A DNA stretch of 64,000 bases from Albula goreensis (GCA_022829145.1 CM040743.1:7574646-7638645), one strand, 5' to 3'. Counted from the stretch's first letter, positions 49,800-61,688 are shown. Notes: generated from the sequence alone by a model not told the origin. Program-made: numbers and translations.

Positions 49800-50300
49800 G
49801 ATGCTTGATTGTTCGCCCTTTTCAGAGAGGATAATAGCGCCGGAGATCATTTAAAGAGTCTATCTGCCATGTCTCTCTCCCACAGCAAGGTCAGACAAAT
49901 GGCAGCTATCAGCCTGTCACTCTGGCTAACAGCTTACATCTGCGCTCATCTCTGGCTGGTTGATCACGTCTCCGGCTTTCATGAAACATTTCCCGCTTGC
50001 AAAGTATAATTAACACCTCACAACTCTGGCTAACTGCAAAATTTGCTAGCTAACAGCTAACCGCTCTTGCTAATGGCTAGCTGCTCCGCTCATCTCTAGG
50101 AAATCAGTCATATCTCTTGCTAGTTGGCGGTATCTCTGGAAAATGGATCAGATCCCTGGCTAACAAAGTAAATGTATAACACTGCTTTCAGTGGCAAGCA
50201 TGTGTACTTACTTAGCCAGAGATTCCGATTCTTTCTGTGACATATCCAGCTAACACTCACACCTCAGGCTAAACAATTATATCTTGTTGCCTAGAGCTTC
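49800..50300 (+). repeat. CTGGCTAAC-rich degenerate stretch
   Basis: The words CTCTGGCTAAC, GCTAGCTAACAGCTAAC, CCCTGGCTAAC and CCAGCTAACAC recur at irregular spacing through 49920-50275. It may be a decayed tandem repeat. No gene. Confidence 0.35.
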
Positions 50301-51780
50301 TTTTGCTGTCATCAGATGACCATTTATAGAGAGAAAAAAACTGGTTATTTGGCTAACATGAGACTAAGATCTCCAGAGCCTTAAAAATACAAACACTGGC
50401 CCTCCATGATAGTAGAGAGGCGTATCTACACAACAGAGAGGAGAGGAAAATGGGGTCACAGGGTTCCAGATCCCATCACTTTAGGGTTAACACAGGTCAG
50501 ACACTTATTCCCGCGAACGTCTATAATATTGACCCATCCGTTGTTAAATCAGCCAGATCTAACACAGCTCGTCCCCTCAACCCCACGACCCCTCTGACCC
50601 AATGACACCCCCACGACCCTTCCAGATCATTCCATTCAGGTGATCCCCATGGAGCATATGCATGTTCTGAGGTCCGGGTTCTGCAGGAGGACGGGTCGGC
50701 CTCCTCACAGAGAAATGGCTCAGGCGCTTCAAAGCCCTCTCAGAGCTCCACCAGTCAGACAAACATTCATTTTGCCCTTTGCCTGCCTCTGAGATCGTCT
50801 GTTGACTTTTCAGATAAAGCTGGCGATATAACTCGGTGCGAGCAAATACAGCGTGGAAAGAATTACCCATTGTTTGATAGGAGCCATCATCAAAATGCAG
50901 TTGCTCAGTGCTTATGCCACAGTGTTAGACCTTGCCTGCCACCTCACATCCACTTCTTTGCTGATGTAATTTTGACAGGGGAAGCCGAGTGTGGGTTTTA
51001 AGTGTGGCTTAAGCCTTCCGCATGGGACAAGCAGAGATTCAGTCAGGTTACCGAGTTAAACACCAAGGTCAGCCTGTGTGTGAGATGAACCACACTATTG
51101 CTATGGCCCTGCAGGATGTCAGGGGGTCCCACCTCATGTTGTAGATCTCATTGTGTTCACTCGCACTTCTGAACGACCGTTCCATTACCTATACGAAAAA
51201 AAAAATTAAATGTGAATATCGATCATGATTTTTATAGCAGCTGCCTTTTTTTTCACAGACCTCAAGCTTAAATTAATTTCTTTTTCAGCACATAGAAATA
51301 TATTAAATCGGTCAGCCTTACATTCCCCGATGTTCCATTTTATACACAGAGCATTTTATCTTAAAAGTTCCTTGGATGTCCCCTGATGGAAGACCCCAAC
51401 CCAAACAATTATACATAAATATGTATGAGTTAACAAATGTGTTAGAGGAGAGAGAGAGGGACCTAGCCATGCAGATCCAACAGTGGCCAGTCCTGTCATT
51501 TATTTTTCTTTCATTAGTTTTTCATAATATTTTTTAAAAAGGGTACATCATAACTACCTCAGCTTGGTTTGCTGAACACAATCCCTCTCTCTCCTCTGTA
51601 GATTTTATATTGTACAGATGTACTCTGTTCTGCGTGGACTACAGGAAACACACTGTGTCCATGGTGTGGTAACAGGAGTACAGTGTTGTGATGGCGGGGG
51701 TATCACCTTTAGCACGGTAGTGCGGTAAGAGAGACAGAATTGAAATAGGAAATCTATAGTTGATGATAAAATCACCACTG

Positions 51781-51805
51781 TTTTTTTTTTTTTTTTTTTT
51801 TTTTT
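51781..51805 (+). repeat. Poly(T) tract
   Basis: About 25 T in a row, followed by a G-run. Confidence 0.9.
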
Positions 51806-52758
51806 GGGGGTGTGACCACTAGGTCATGTGTTCACATTATAAGTTGCCTCTTTCAGTTTCATTTAGCCTTATTAAAATGTATTTATGTCTTTTTTTTGCC
51901 TCATAAGATCTCTTTTTTGATGTCTGTGAGTGCGCATCCACGGTGTGTGGTTTCCGTATTCTTCCCACGTTTGTTTGATGGTTCACCCCAAGAACTTCGG
52001 TCATCTCAAATGCCAAGACATAATAAGACGTCTTTGCGATCTCTCACTGAAGAGTGGTCCGACTTTGGTTAGATTGTCTGGCAGTTTTGGTGTAGAGTTA
52101 GTGGGATAACCAAGTCGTACAAGCACTGAGCTGTAGTACTCTCTAAACCCACCATTAGGTAGCAGGTATGCGAGTGTACGTGTGTATGTATGTGTTGTGT
52201 GGCGAGGGGAGGCCATACATTTTTGTGTTGCCACTAATTTGACTGTAAAAAAGACATTGTACTCTTTTTATTTGTCAAAGGCTGAGAGGATGCAGCTGCA
52301 AACCTTTTTTTCTCTTCACTCAGTTCTATAGAGCCGCATCGCGTCACACTTCGCTAACTGTGACTGTAACTCTGTAAGCAGTTGTCCGTAACGCAGAAAC
52401 AATACGCGTGTCGGTGGTTTGCTAACTGCCATCTGCACCGTTTAAGTGAGTTTTACAGCCGAATAGTGGGGGAATAAGACACGATGTTCTATTTGCTCAG
52501 TGTGGAGATAAGAGAAGTTGGTTTCACTAACCTCTGTAACTCCTCAGATGGTCGTTCGGATACTAAACCAGCAGTGGTATGCACAATCCTCTATCAAACC
52601 CCCACAAACCACCGCGAGAAGAGCACAGTAGCTATCAACTGTAAGAGTCATGACGTCCGGTTTCACTCAAAGTGTAAACATATATTGTACAAAATGTACT
52701 CTATTATTTCATTTGCAAATGAAAGATTATGATAGTAATGGATAAAAAATATTTTAAC

Positions 52759-53087
52759 TGTACATAAATGTATGCAAATGACCATGTTAAAAAGAACATT
52801 CCTATGTTGAGTCCTGACTGTGAAGGATGTGTTTTTGACTAGAGGTCAGTGCCAGGCGTTGGCAGCTACACATGCTATAGTACTGAATAATCTAGTGTGG
52901 TGTATGTGACGTATTAAAAGAGAAAAAAAAAATAGCAAAAAACAAAAATACTGTTTATTTTTGGTCTTTTGAGTGAGTTGCATTGTGTGACAGAAGTCTG
53001 AAGTGCTTAAAAACACACTTAATTGGGTACTTGATTTTATTGTAAATATTAAGCGTGAAACTACAGAATCTTACAATTTTGTATATA
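52759..53087 (+). promoter_or_regulatory. Cluster of three Pumilio response elements
   Basis: TGTACATA (52759-52766), TGTAAATA (53041-53048) and TGTATATA (53080-53087) all match UGUANAUA, the PUF-protein site. They sit just before the AATAAA at 53146-53151 on the same strand. Function as RNA elements depends on the transcript actually reaching here. Confidence 0.5.
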
Positions 53088-53145
53088 TTGGAGTTTTGTA
53101 AATTTTTATTTGATTTTATTGCAACACAAGGTACCAAATTCATTT

Positions 53146-53151
53146 AATAAA
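53146..53151 (+). terminator. Distal polyadenylation signal AATAAA
   Basis: AATAAAGTACACTGTGG, with a T-rich/GT-containing region 15-45 bases downstream, is a well-formed vertebrate poly(A) site. It is proposed as the distal end of xkr4. Confidence 0.5.
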
Positions 53152-54611
53152 GTACACTGTGGTCATTTTATCGGACTCTTCTGTTTACTTCCTTTGGGTC
53201 TAAAGATTTCCCTCCAGTTTTTTTTCACTCCTCTGTATTGGCTGTCTGTGAAAAACAACATCATTCCTTTTCACTTTGTATTATGTATAGTTTTAAGAAT
53301 TTTAACAGACTACCACGAACAGAAGCCACCATTGGGTGGTAATGTAGAAGTGAACTGTCTCTTTGGAGAGTCAGGGCCTAACAGATTAGAAGAGCATTTT
53401 ATATAAAATTGGACATGTACCTTTTCAGAGTTTCTTATGCATGAAGTAATTTGCCAGGTCATACCAGCGAGACCTACACCCTTGAGGTGTTCAAAAACAG
53501 GCTAACTACTCTCGAGACTAGTGGTCTGTAACTAAACTGTGCGTATGCTCGTTTTCATTCCAACCAATGTCTTGATTGCTTCAATGACTCTTTCATTCAT
53601 GTGAATGTAACAGTGTTAAAGCATTGAACACAAGCAAGAGCTGCTATTTAGACAACATGGATAATCCATGAGGTGAAATGAGCTAATAGCAAAGCAACAG
53701 GACTAATTTAGCAAGTAATGCAACAAATTATATAATCAGAGCAGAGTCAGGAGTGAAAACCAGTGTGCCCTCAGCAGCACAGCTGAGCTGAATGCCTAGT
53801 TTGTCATTAGACCTTCTGCAGGGGAATAGTTCCTTTCTTGGTTATGTCCCACTTTACATCAGTAGGGGGAGTGGTTGAGCACAGATTTGAAATCACGGGA
53901 TGCTTCCCATGCCATCTCTTCACTCTCCTTTTAAATCTCTACAGCATCTGATCCCTGCAGCGAAACTCTTCTCATCAAAACCTTCCCTAAAGTCAATGTG
54001 CTCTGTTTGATTTTCCCCGCCGTGAGGCAATCCAAAAAACAAATGACACGATTTTTAAATCAGAGATTAAAAATGATGGCATAATAATGATTTATTTCAG
54101 TGAGTGTTAAAATAATTACCACAAGACACTTTTATTTTTCAACATGATTTAATGCAAATTAATGCAGTAGAAAATAATGCACAAAAGGTCAGAATTTTAT
54201 TCACAACACTTACTGGCCCATTCAAATGAATCTGTATGAATGTAATACAAAAGACCACCTTTCAGGACAAGGCACACGTTTCAAACAGATGTTACAATTG
54301 AGCAAAAAAGAAAAATCAAACATCAATTGAAAAACAGTAAAACATTTATTTGGCAAATGTGGATACCATTATGTATATCAAGGTCATTAACATTCTCATT
54401 AACACTAATTAGTGACCCTTGCTACAGTGTTATTATAATAGGTTTCAACAATGTCAATCAAGTGTTAAACATGTTGAACTGGACCTACACACAACCCACC
54501 CTAATTTCCCCCAGGCTAAATGAGTGTTTCCCAGTCATTGTTCAGTTGTTATGCATGATCACAGAACTGAGCAGGCACTGAATGGAGGGACTGCTAATAC
54601 TGAGTTAGCCT

Positions 54612-54627
54612 TTCCGCCCTCTACTGG
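54612..54627 (-). promoter_or_regulatory. CTCF-like motif, minus orientation
   Basis: On the minus strand CCAGTAGAGGGCGG (54627 to 54614) fits the first 14 positions of CCASYAGRKGGCRSYV. With the plus-oriented site at 14327 it brackets xkr4 in convergent orientation. Confidence 0.45.
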
Positions 54628-56754
54628 TAATAAGAAGTACTGCCACTGATTTGGCGGAGCTCCTCCTTTGGAGGGATTCTGGGACAGCTGCAGCCAGTGT
54701 TTGTTAATTAGTATTAAGGATTTTATTACTGTTTTTCCTCAGATTTCAAATATCTTTGGGTATCAGGTGCAAAATGAAACATAAAACATAAGGGGTAAAT
54801 GTGTAACATCCTAAAACCTATTAATCACCATTTTAGAATCACTTCAAAATTGTACATTTAAATGAGAAAGAAACATTGGAAAGTTTATTATAAAAGTGCA
54901 TTACGGATTTGATTTCTTCTCATCTACTGCAGTACCCAATTGCAGTGCTGACTAATTTAATCTCTCTGGTGCCACAGAAACAGAATCTGGTCCCTGAAAC
55001 CTTAACAGATCAGAGAAAGGCCCTGCTCTTCTATTTTTCAAATCAAAAGGTGATCATCAAACATTCAACAAGACAAAACAGGGCATGCCTCCGGATATGA
55101 CAGGAAGTCAGACAAAACTAGAGGAAAAGAGCTTTTTCTGTACAGACCTAGTGTCTTTCCTATAGGATCTGCACAGATATCACAGGAAGTCTTGTCTGGA
55201 AGTCCCAGCTGAAGAACCGTCAGCTGTTTCAGTGGAGAAATAAGTGTAGGAGTCTTAACTGAAGCAAGGGTGGGAGCTTCCATTCTTGGATGATTTGCTT
55301 TGTATCACGGTTTTTGTTTGCAACAGCTACCACACAATTAGCCCGTTAGCTGTAAAGACCAATGACAGCCCACCCATAGACAGATAATAGTACGATGCTT
55401 CATACAGGTACAGAAGACCTGTATAAAGCATGTCAAGAGACTGATATAGAATGTCACGTCACACGAATATCAGACGTTGACATGAAATCCAGAAGATGAT
55501 AAGGCCATCCTAGACCGCCCCTGAGTCACAGGCACTATGGAGACATTAGGGCGCATCAGAGTCGTTCCGAGGCAGTGTTGGGACGGCTCTGAGTCGGGAG
55601 ACGGTGTTTGAGAAGGGAAAGTGAACGCCCATCTCTCCTCAGGAATGAAGTGGAGTTAAAAAACACTTAACTCAATATAATGGAGGTGGGTAATCTACAA
55701 GGATATCTGTAAAACTAAACCGCAAACTCACATAGCCGCTCACGAACTGTCACACTGTCCAAACCCTCAGGAAGCATATTATACTCACAGATCGGTTGGT
55801 CTGTATGGGCGCAACTACAGAACTCTTACTGGTAGGGATGGTGGTAAACCATTTAGTTTAAACTTGTAATTATTGTTATAGTTATTTTCCTCCATGGGGA
55901 AAAAAGGCCTCAAACATGGTTTTTGAAACAACTCAAGAGTGTGACAGAGGTGTGACTTCCCATCTCAGCCAATAGCTCAACATTGAATTATTCAACAAAT
56001 TATGAAATGTGTCCGATTTGTGAGGCTGTGGGCGGAATGGGTCGGTGGTCACTGTGGCCTTTTTAGGCAGTCTTGAATTGGGAGGATAAGTCTGGGGTGA
56101 GTTTCAGACAGTTTCACTGAACTGAATAGGTGTTGTTTCTGATTTTGCTGTTGCAATGGCTGCTGACTGGGTCATATTCTGGGGTGTGACAGACTCTCAC
56201 ATACGGCAGGCACTGCTGCTGAGGCAAACACATGTACGAACGCTGCAAATCATTTAGTGAACGAGTTGCATTCAAGATGAACCAAATGTTTTGCATCCTA
56301 AACGTACCCCTGGTACTAACATACAAAATGAACATGGCTTTTTCATCTCAACCAATAGTTCAAATGTTCCATCAAAACTCTTGAGGTTTTAGAATGTCAC
56401 ATCTGCCCATTAAGCTGCATTGGACATACTTTTTTTTTTTTTTTTTTTTTAAATAATGCAAAAGTCTTCTATAGCTTGTCAAAAATACCCTAGAAGACCG
56501 TTTACAACAGGAGATGTTCAGACTGTATAACAATGCCCTATATAAAAATATCACTAAATCATCTTACAATATGAAGTCATTGAGATTTAAAAATCAGGTA
56601 AACATACAATACTTCAATAAGAATAAATTATGTTGCCTTAAATGATTGTCGTATGATTATTTTTCCTTTTCCCCGTGTTACTTAAATTACATATAATTTA
56701 TGGAATAATAACAGATTTCGGAAAATACATATCACTCAAGGACAGTATGTGCAG

Positions 56755-56867
<113 letters not shown>

Positions 56868-57447
56868 GTCTGTGCACAAACATGCATGCACTCAGACACA
56901 CATAAACACATGGATGGAAACAGTAGAGTGCATAGGGATTTGAGCTGTTCCAGGTTACTAGAAGCTGGTTTGTGTGTAGAGAGTACAAGCTTCCTGCCCC
57001 TGGTACACTAGGACTGGTGTGTCATTTCCAGTCAGCCCTGTGCCAACACAGTGGTTACCAAACTCGTCAAGCCCATGACCCACTTAATAAGTGAAACATT
57101 TTTTGTGAAAGACCTCTCCTTAATGGTTTAGCCTAAAACTTGTTCAAATATTGAATTCAAATGTTATTAATGCAAGTCAAAACAACAGTACACTGTAACT
57201 TGTGCACCTGCATTTAACTAGTAGTTTAAATTCAGCTGGTAAGACTGAATGCCTTCCCTCAGATATAACAGAGAAAAGTATTTCTTTCACATATATCAGA
57301 CAACCCACCTCAGTCCCACCTACACTGCCTACCAGTGTGGACTGCCCCACAGTTTGATAACCACTGTGCAAAGTACCTTTGTTTGTACCTTTGTCCAGTG
57401 GTACAGTAGTACTATGGGGTCATCTGTGCAACACTTGGAGGAGGCCC

Positions 57448-57552
57448 CTATTCCTCTTTGCCTTTCCTATGGAAACGCTCTAGAAGGGCTCGGAAAACAT
57501 TTCCGGGAATCTTCTGGTGCTGGTCAATCAGAGACTGTACAGCCTTTTGTGC
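57448..57552 (-). CDS. tmem68: tmem68 coding exon 6 (last)
   Basis: 105 bp. The minus-strand acceptor is CCCGTTCCAG (AG at 57554-57553), and the stop TAG is at 57450-57448. It encodes AQKAVQSLIDQHQKIPGN and then VFRALLERFHRKGKEE, matching the human 'KNAVQALIDKHQRIPGN' region. It was found by reading the minus strand; no long open frame marks it. Confidence 0.9.
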   Translation of the reverse strand, partial: AQKAVQSLIDQHQKIPGNVFRALLERFHRKGKEE

Positions 57553-60382
57553 CTGGAACGGGATTGGGCAGAGTATCACTTCCTGGTTCAGCACCACTCA
57601 GAGGCATAGTTACTTGGCTCTGGGTCTCAAGGTTAAAACGCTAAAATGAGCGATGCTAACATAATGCTAAAAAAGCTCTCATGCGATGTGAGGCTAACAT
57701 AACCATAACATTAATGTTCACCAGAACACATTAAAACCTTTTTTTTTTTAATAAAATTTACAAAAGCTTTGGAAAGCTACAATCGTACCGTATCTGCCAG
57801 CTCAGCTGCAGTTACGTTGGGGTCATATGGAATGGGATCGCCGAGGTAGGTGCGAAACTTGACAGGAAATCCCCCATACAGTGGGGCCACTGGCAGACGA
57901 AACCGCTCGTAAAACCAGCGGAAAGGCCCTGGACAACAAAAGACACAATGCTGGATAACCATCACCATTGTTATCATTAAAGAATGCTTTCTATAGCTTT
58001 AGCCCTCTCACAAGTCTCAGCCTCTGTAACATGTAAAATATAAAATAATATAAAACATCAAAAAAAAATATTCAGCTTACATAAATTTCCCAGAGATCTG
58101 AATCCTTCTCTGACATTCTGTGTGAACATTGGGATTATAGGCTGTGGAAAGAAGGAAGAGAATTTGGGGGAGGGGGTGTTAATTCATGTCTTCGGTTTTG
58201 TCCTTTGGGTTTCCAAATGTTTTCCATCAATGGTTTCCAAAAATGAACACAACTAACCACTGTCTCCAATCAAGACCATGACCAATCAAACTTGGAGCTT
58301 TAGCACCAGTATCTGATCACACACCAGACCTCCTCGAAGGAGACTGGGGACCCCTGTCATACCCTGGTTTGGGAGCCCCTGGAGAACAAAGACGCCCCCT
58401 CACCGCTTCTGAGTCGATGGCCACCTGGGCAAAGCCCTGCCGTCGGCCCCACAGAAGGGGGTAGGTCTCGTCGCTGAACAGTGCCTCCCGAAGGCCCCCT
58501 GGTGAGATGGCCAGGAGGTGGCCGTTGCGCAGGGCCCTGACGCACTCCTCACGGGGGCCGTGGAAAACGCTGAACACCTCCAGCAACAGCCTGAACCCTG
58601 GAGGAGCAATCAGGGTGAGGGGAGGGGTCACTGTGAAAAAGGCACCTTCTGCCCCCACCCCCCATTCTAACCTCACTAGACAGGCTCATAAGTGTGGGCC
58701 TGGACACTTTACAACAAAGCCCAGCTTCCAAGGACCTGCTTTACTAATAAACCAATGGTCGGTTACAGCCCACATTAAATACAAATGACATCAACTAATC
58801 AGACATCAACCATCTGATGGCTAAAATCAAACCACAAAAAGCTTAGGTCAGGAAAAAAAATAGTTGATTTTCGTCTTTAAAAATGAATCATACAGATATG
58901 AATGAATCATACAATTACAGACACCTGTTACAACAAGCAAAACGTTTACCTGGAACCTTAAACAGGAAGTGATCAGCAACAGAGTGGCAGGTTCTTCCTT
59001 TAAGCAGGATCACCTTGGCCAGGAAATAATAATAGTCTATAGGAATGGCTCCATGATAATACACAATAAGTGCTGGTCCTTTATCTGGAATCTTCTCCAA
59101 ACCGTGGATCTCATAGCCTGTGGAGAGACAGAGCTTTTACAAGAAAGCACTCAAAAAGGAATGAAAGGATGGATGGATGGTTGGATGGATGGATGGATGG
59201 ATGGATGGATCAAGGCAAAATGGTTCAGGGCTGTTGACTGGCTCCTCCTGGTGGGGCACAATGTGGGATCAAACAGCCATGCCCATGCTTAACCTGCCCT
59301 CCTTCAGAGGTGCCAGTGAAACCCTCCTAAGTCAAAAAGTCTGCACACACAGAGCTGCACAGGAAGTTCCTCCTGCTCACATCCTGTGCAAATTCAACAT
59401 GCGGGGTGAGGTGAGGAAAAGAGATGGCTGTGGAGGACTGCATATGCTTGTGTGCATTCTCCAGAATTTATGGAGCAGACTGCAGGTGGACAGTGAGGAG
59501 AGCAAAGCTTGTGAATATGATCATGCTTTCCAGACTTTGGGACATGGGCAAAAGCAAGAGTAATAAGTGCAAATTCACAATAGCTGTGACTAGGCCACGC
59601 CTATTTTTTCCCTAAATTTTTGTGGACTGACCAACCAAACAACCAACAAACCAAACAACTAACTGACAGAGAGACCTACAGACCTGTTGGTCACAGCTAA
59701 AAATGGTTCAGATCCAAAACGGTTTCATAAATGCTGCAATGGAAGTAACTACTTTGGAGGAACTTAACAAAGGACAAAAGGAAATGAGCTGAAAATCTGT
59801 TAAACCACACCTGTTAATACATACAGAGCATGACACCAACACACTCAGAGGTGCAAAAACACGTAAAAGCAAACAATACACAAACATGAGGATAGAAACG
59901 AGGACACTTAAAGTGATAAATCCTCAAAGAATATCAATGGCAGTTTATCAGTTCATGAACTCAAAATTCATTTACATTTCTTGAATTGACTGAATTTGAA
60001 AAGGGATCCCCCAACCGCCCGTAAACCCCATACTGCAGATGGTCAGTGGTTTACCGTGCCAGATATTTCCATGGCCATCCCACAGGGTCGCCAGTGTCTT
60101 CCGTGCCCCGTCCCACAGGTTGTTGGAGTACGCCTCCCTCAGCTCATTCTTGCGCTTGTAGACGTGGAGGAAGAGGATGGAGAGGTAGAGGAGGAGGATG
60201 ATGATGAGCGGCAGGATGAAGACTATAGCCAGAGGGGTGAAAACCCAGACCAGATAGTCGAGGTAGCTGAGGAAGTCTTCCAAATTCCCCAGCCCCACCC
60301 ATTCATCCCACAAGTGACATATGGAGGAGAGGTAACTCGCTGATCCCAGTTCATTCAAGCTGGAGACAAGCCCATCTGACAT
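57448..60382 (-). CDS. tmem68: Transmembrane protein 68, ER acylglycerol acyltransferase (whole CDS span, 6 coding exons)
   Basis: Minus-strand exons 60382-60055, 59117-58950, 58597-58404, 58141-58081, 57928-57789 and 57552-57448 join in phase to 331 residues; human TMEM68 is 324. TMEM68 is an ER membrane acyltransferase of the PlsC/DGAT2-like group that makes triacylglycerol independently of DGAT1/2. Visible: an N-terminal hydrophobic hairpin (about residues 43-75), the KRKN..LREAYSNNLWDGAR motif, the catalytic-type histidine block YYHGAIPID (H131, D137), the SPGGLREAL block (197-205), and GGFPVKFRTYLGDPIPYDP (about 273-291). No key motif is missing. All five introns obey GT-AG and the phases add up exactly. 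The neighbour upstream, head to head, is tgs1, as in human. Confidence 0.94.
57789..57928 (-). CDS. tmem68: tmem68 coding exon 5
   Basis: 140 bp, acceptor TTGTCCAG (AG 57930-57929), donor ATACG|GTACGA (GT 57788-57787). It encodes PFRWFYERFRLPVAPLYGG and then FPVKFRTYLGDPIPYDP. Human identity here is high. Confidence 0.93.
58081..58141 (-). CDS. tmem68: tmem68 coding exon 4 (61 bp)
   Basis: Acceptor TTCCACAG (AG 58143-58142), donor TTTAT|GTAAGC (GT 58080-58079). It encodes PIIPMFTQNVREGFRSLGNL, corresponding to human 'PIIPMFTQNIREGFRSLGG'. Too short to stand out as an open frame, but unmistakable by sequence. Confidence 0.92.
58404..58597 (-). CDS. tmem68: tmem68 coding exon 3
   Basis: 194 bp, acceptor CTCCAG (AG 58599-58598), donor GAAGCG|GTGAGG (GT 58403-58402). 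It encodes FRLLLEVFSVFHGPREECV and LLAISPGGLREALFSDETYP up to FAQVAIDSEA. The SPGG block corresponds to a conserved acyltransferase motif. Confidence 0.93.
58950..59117 (-). CDS. tmem68: tmem68 coding exon 2
   Basis: 168 bp, acceptor CTCCACAG (AG 59119-59118), donor TTCCAG|GTAAAC (GT 58949-58948). It encodes YEIHGLEKIPDKGPALIVYY and HGAIPIDYYYFLAKVILLKG, containing the H-x5-D block, then TCHSVADHFLFKVPG. Confidence 0.93.
59118..60054 (-). other. tmem68 intron between coding exons 1 and 2
   Basis: 937 bp. It contains a (GGAT)n microsatellite at about 59166-59210. No exon is supported within it. Open frames on the plus strand near 59.2-59.6 kb have no family resemblance. Confidence 0.7.
59166..59210 (+). 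repeat. (GGAT)n microsatellite
   Basis: About ten GGAT units with one GGTT interruption. Confidence 0.9.
60055..60382 (-). CDS. tmem68: tmem68 coding exon 1
   Basis: ATG at 60382-60380, donor GGCACG|GTAAAC (GT 60054-60053), leaving in phase 1. It encodes the N-terminus, the hydrophobic segment VWVFTPLAIVFILPLIIILL and the LWDGARKTLATLWDGHGNIW motif. The untranslated start of this exon extends to an acceptor at 60439-60438 (TTTTTGGCAG). Confidence 0.93.
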
Positions 60383-60437
60383 CCTTCCTCACTTTGGGTC
60401 CTTGGCTGAACCCGGATCAGTTGAATTAGGGTAGCTT
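60383..60437 (-). other. tmem68: tmem68 5'UTR part of exon 2
   Basis: 55 bp between the acceptor TGCCTTTTTGGCAG (AG 60439-60438) and the ATG. The polypyrimidine tract supports splicing from an upstream untranslated exon. Confidence 0.55.
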
Positions 60438-61304
60438 CTGCCAAAAAGGCAGACCTAAAATACCAGTGGAGAGAAGTCTGTCAGTTGGATGACAGAGCAA
60501 CATTCCAAAAACACAATTTCTCTGGATTGTACAAGACTGCAGGATTTCACTGATACTGCACAACTGTTACTACACAAGGCTCAGACGTCGCGAAGCAAAC
60601 TGTTTTCCTCAACCTGAAATACGACATTGCAAGAGACTGCATCCCACATTCCAGGTACTTAAAAACAAATGACAGTGAGCTAGGCGTGGAATGAAGTAAC
60701 GTAGCTGCATGTATAAGATAAATAACTGTTTCTGTGTGAATCTGGAATTATATACAACAATCTGAAAAATACTCCCACGGTAAGATTAGTCTTATTCGTC
60801 AATATTTCATTGGTAGTAGCTGGAGTGTCACTGCTACGTGAACTAATGCCTGTTTTTGGAGACTGACATAACCGCAGAAGCAGTGTCCGTACTCGACACC
60901 CACTTCGTTGACCGAGGCGAGCCAGTTAAGAGTTTGCTAGCTCGTTGGCTAGCAAATGATAGAAACATCAAACTGGAAAAATATATACATTAACGTTAGG
61001 TAATTAACTAAGTTTCTTGGACAGTCTACCGCTAGCCAAATCAATCACAAAGTCGAACAAACATGCTGATTATGCCAAAAAACAACCAAGACTGCTCATC
61101 AAAATCATCTTTCGTTGTACACAGCTAACGAGCTGGCTTGCTAACAAATTCATTGGTCGCTAAGTATACTAAGCTGGCGACAAACTGCCAACTAAATAAC
61201 GTTATCTCCTAACTCAAACCAGAACAAAGCAATTCCTTTCTAGTTTTCAACACAAGCTGGCGACCTAACTTGGTATCGCTATATAACATAATTATAATAT
61301 CTAC
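60438..61304 (-). other. tmem68 intron 1 (proposed)
   Basis: 867 bp of AT-rich DNA. GCTAGC/GCTAAC words are frequent near 60940-61200, as in decayed repeats. It is bounded by a donor AAG|GTAGAT (GT 61304-61303) and the acceptor at 60438. Confidence 0.5.
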
Positions 61305-61425
61305 CTTAAATTAATCACATTGCAAGTGTGAAAGACCCCATGAAAGCCATCCAGTACACTCGGTTAATTCCCGACCCCTACCCTCCGGGTTCTGCTTCCA
61401 AACAAGTTTTTTGCAGCGTTTCTAT
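61305..61425 (-). other. tmem68: Candidate non-coding exon 1 of tmem68
   Basis: Ends at TTTAAG|GTAGAT on the minus strand. The upstream boundary is guessed from the ETS-like TTCCGG at 61425-61430. It sits directly in front of the shared promoter. Confidence 0.35.
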
Positions 61426-61688
61426 TCCGGTTGACGTGTCACATGACACAAACAGGAAACTCGGCGCAAGATTTTGAGCTTCCTTGAGCGGCATGCGAGA
61501 CGGAGCTAAGACCATGCATCACGTGTGTTTTGTATATTTTTTTTAATCTAAACTACTTTAGAATTTAATGGCCAGCTAATCCCTGGTTGTGGATATTACT
61601 GGAGATTCAAGCCAGAGAGCAAGGTCGCTAGATACTTCGTTCCTCATTAAAACCTGCACGGATGGGGGGAAATCACAGGATTGCCACT
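61400..61688. promoter_or_regulatory. Divergent promoter shared by tmem68 and tgs1
   Basis: Head-to-head genes whose proposed first exons are within about 300 bp. It contains an ETS-like TTCCGG (61425-61430), TCACATGAC (61439-61447), an NRF1-like GCGGCATGCGAGA (near 61488-61500) and a CACGTG E-box (61520-61525), with no TATA box placed sensibly. ETS/NRF1/E-box, TATA-less sequence is typical of bidirectional housekeeping promoters. Confidence 0.6.

Larger units (their letters stand above)
46197..53175 (+). other. xkr4: Probable long xkr4 3'UTR
   Basis: No coding exon is supported on either strand. A proximal AATAAA lies at 46285-46290 and another near 46888. The distal end at about 53.15 kb has AATAAA (46 bases or more after a cluster of Pumilio sites) followed by a T/GT-rich stretch. 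The proximal site would give a short ~110 bp UTR and the distal site a ~7 kb UTR. Long 3'UTRs are usual for neuronal genes. It contains a MITE at 48236-48537. Transcription through the whole interval is inferred. Confidence 0.4.
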
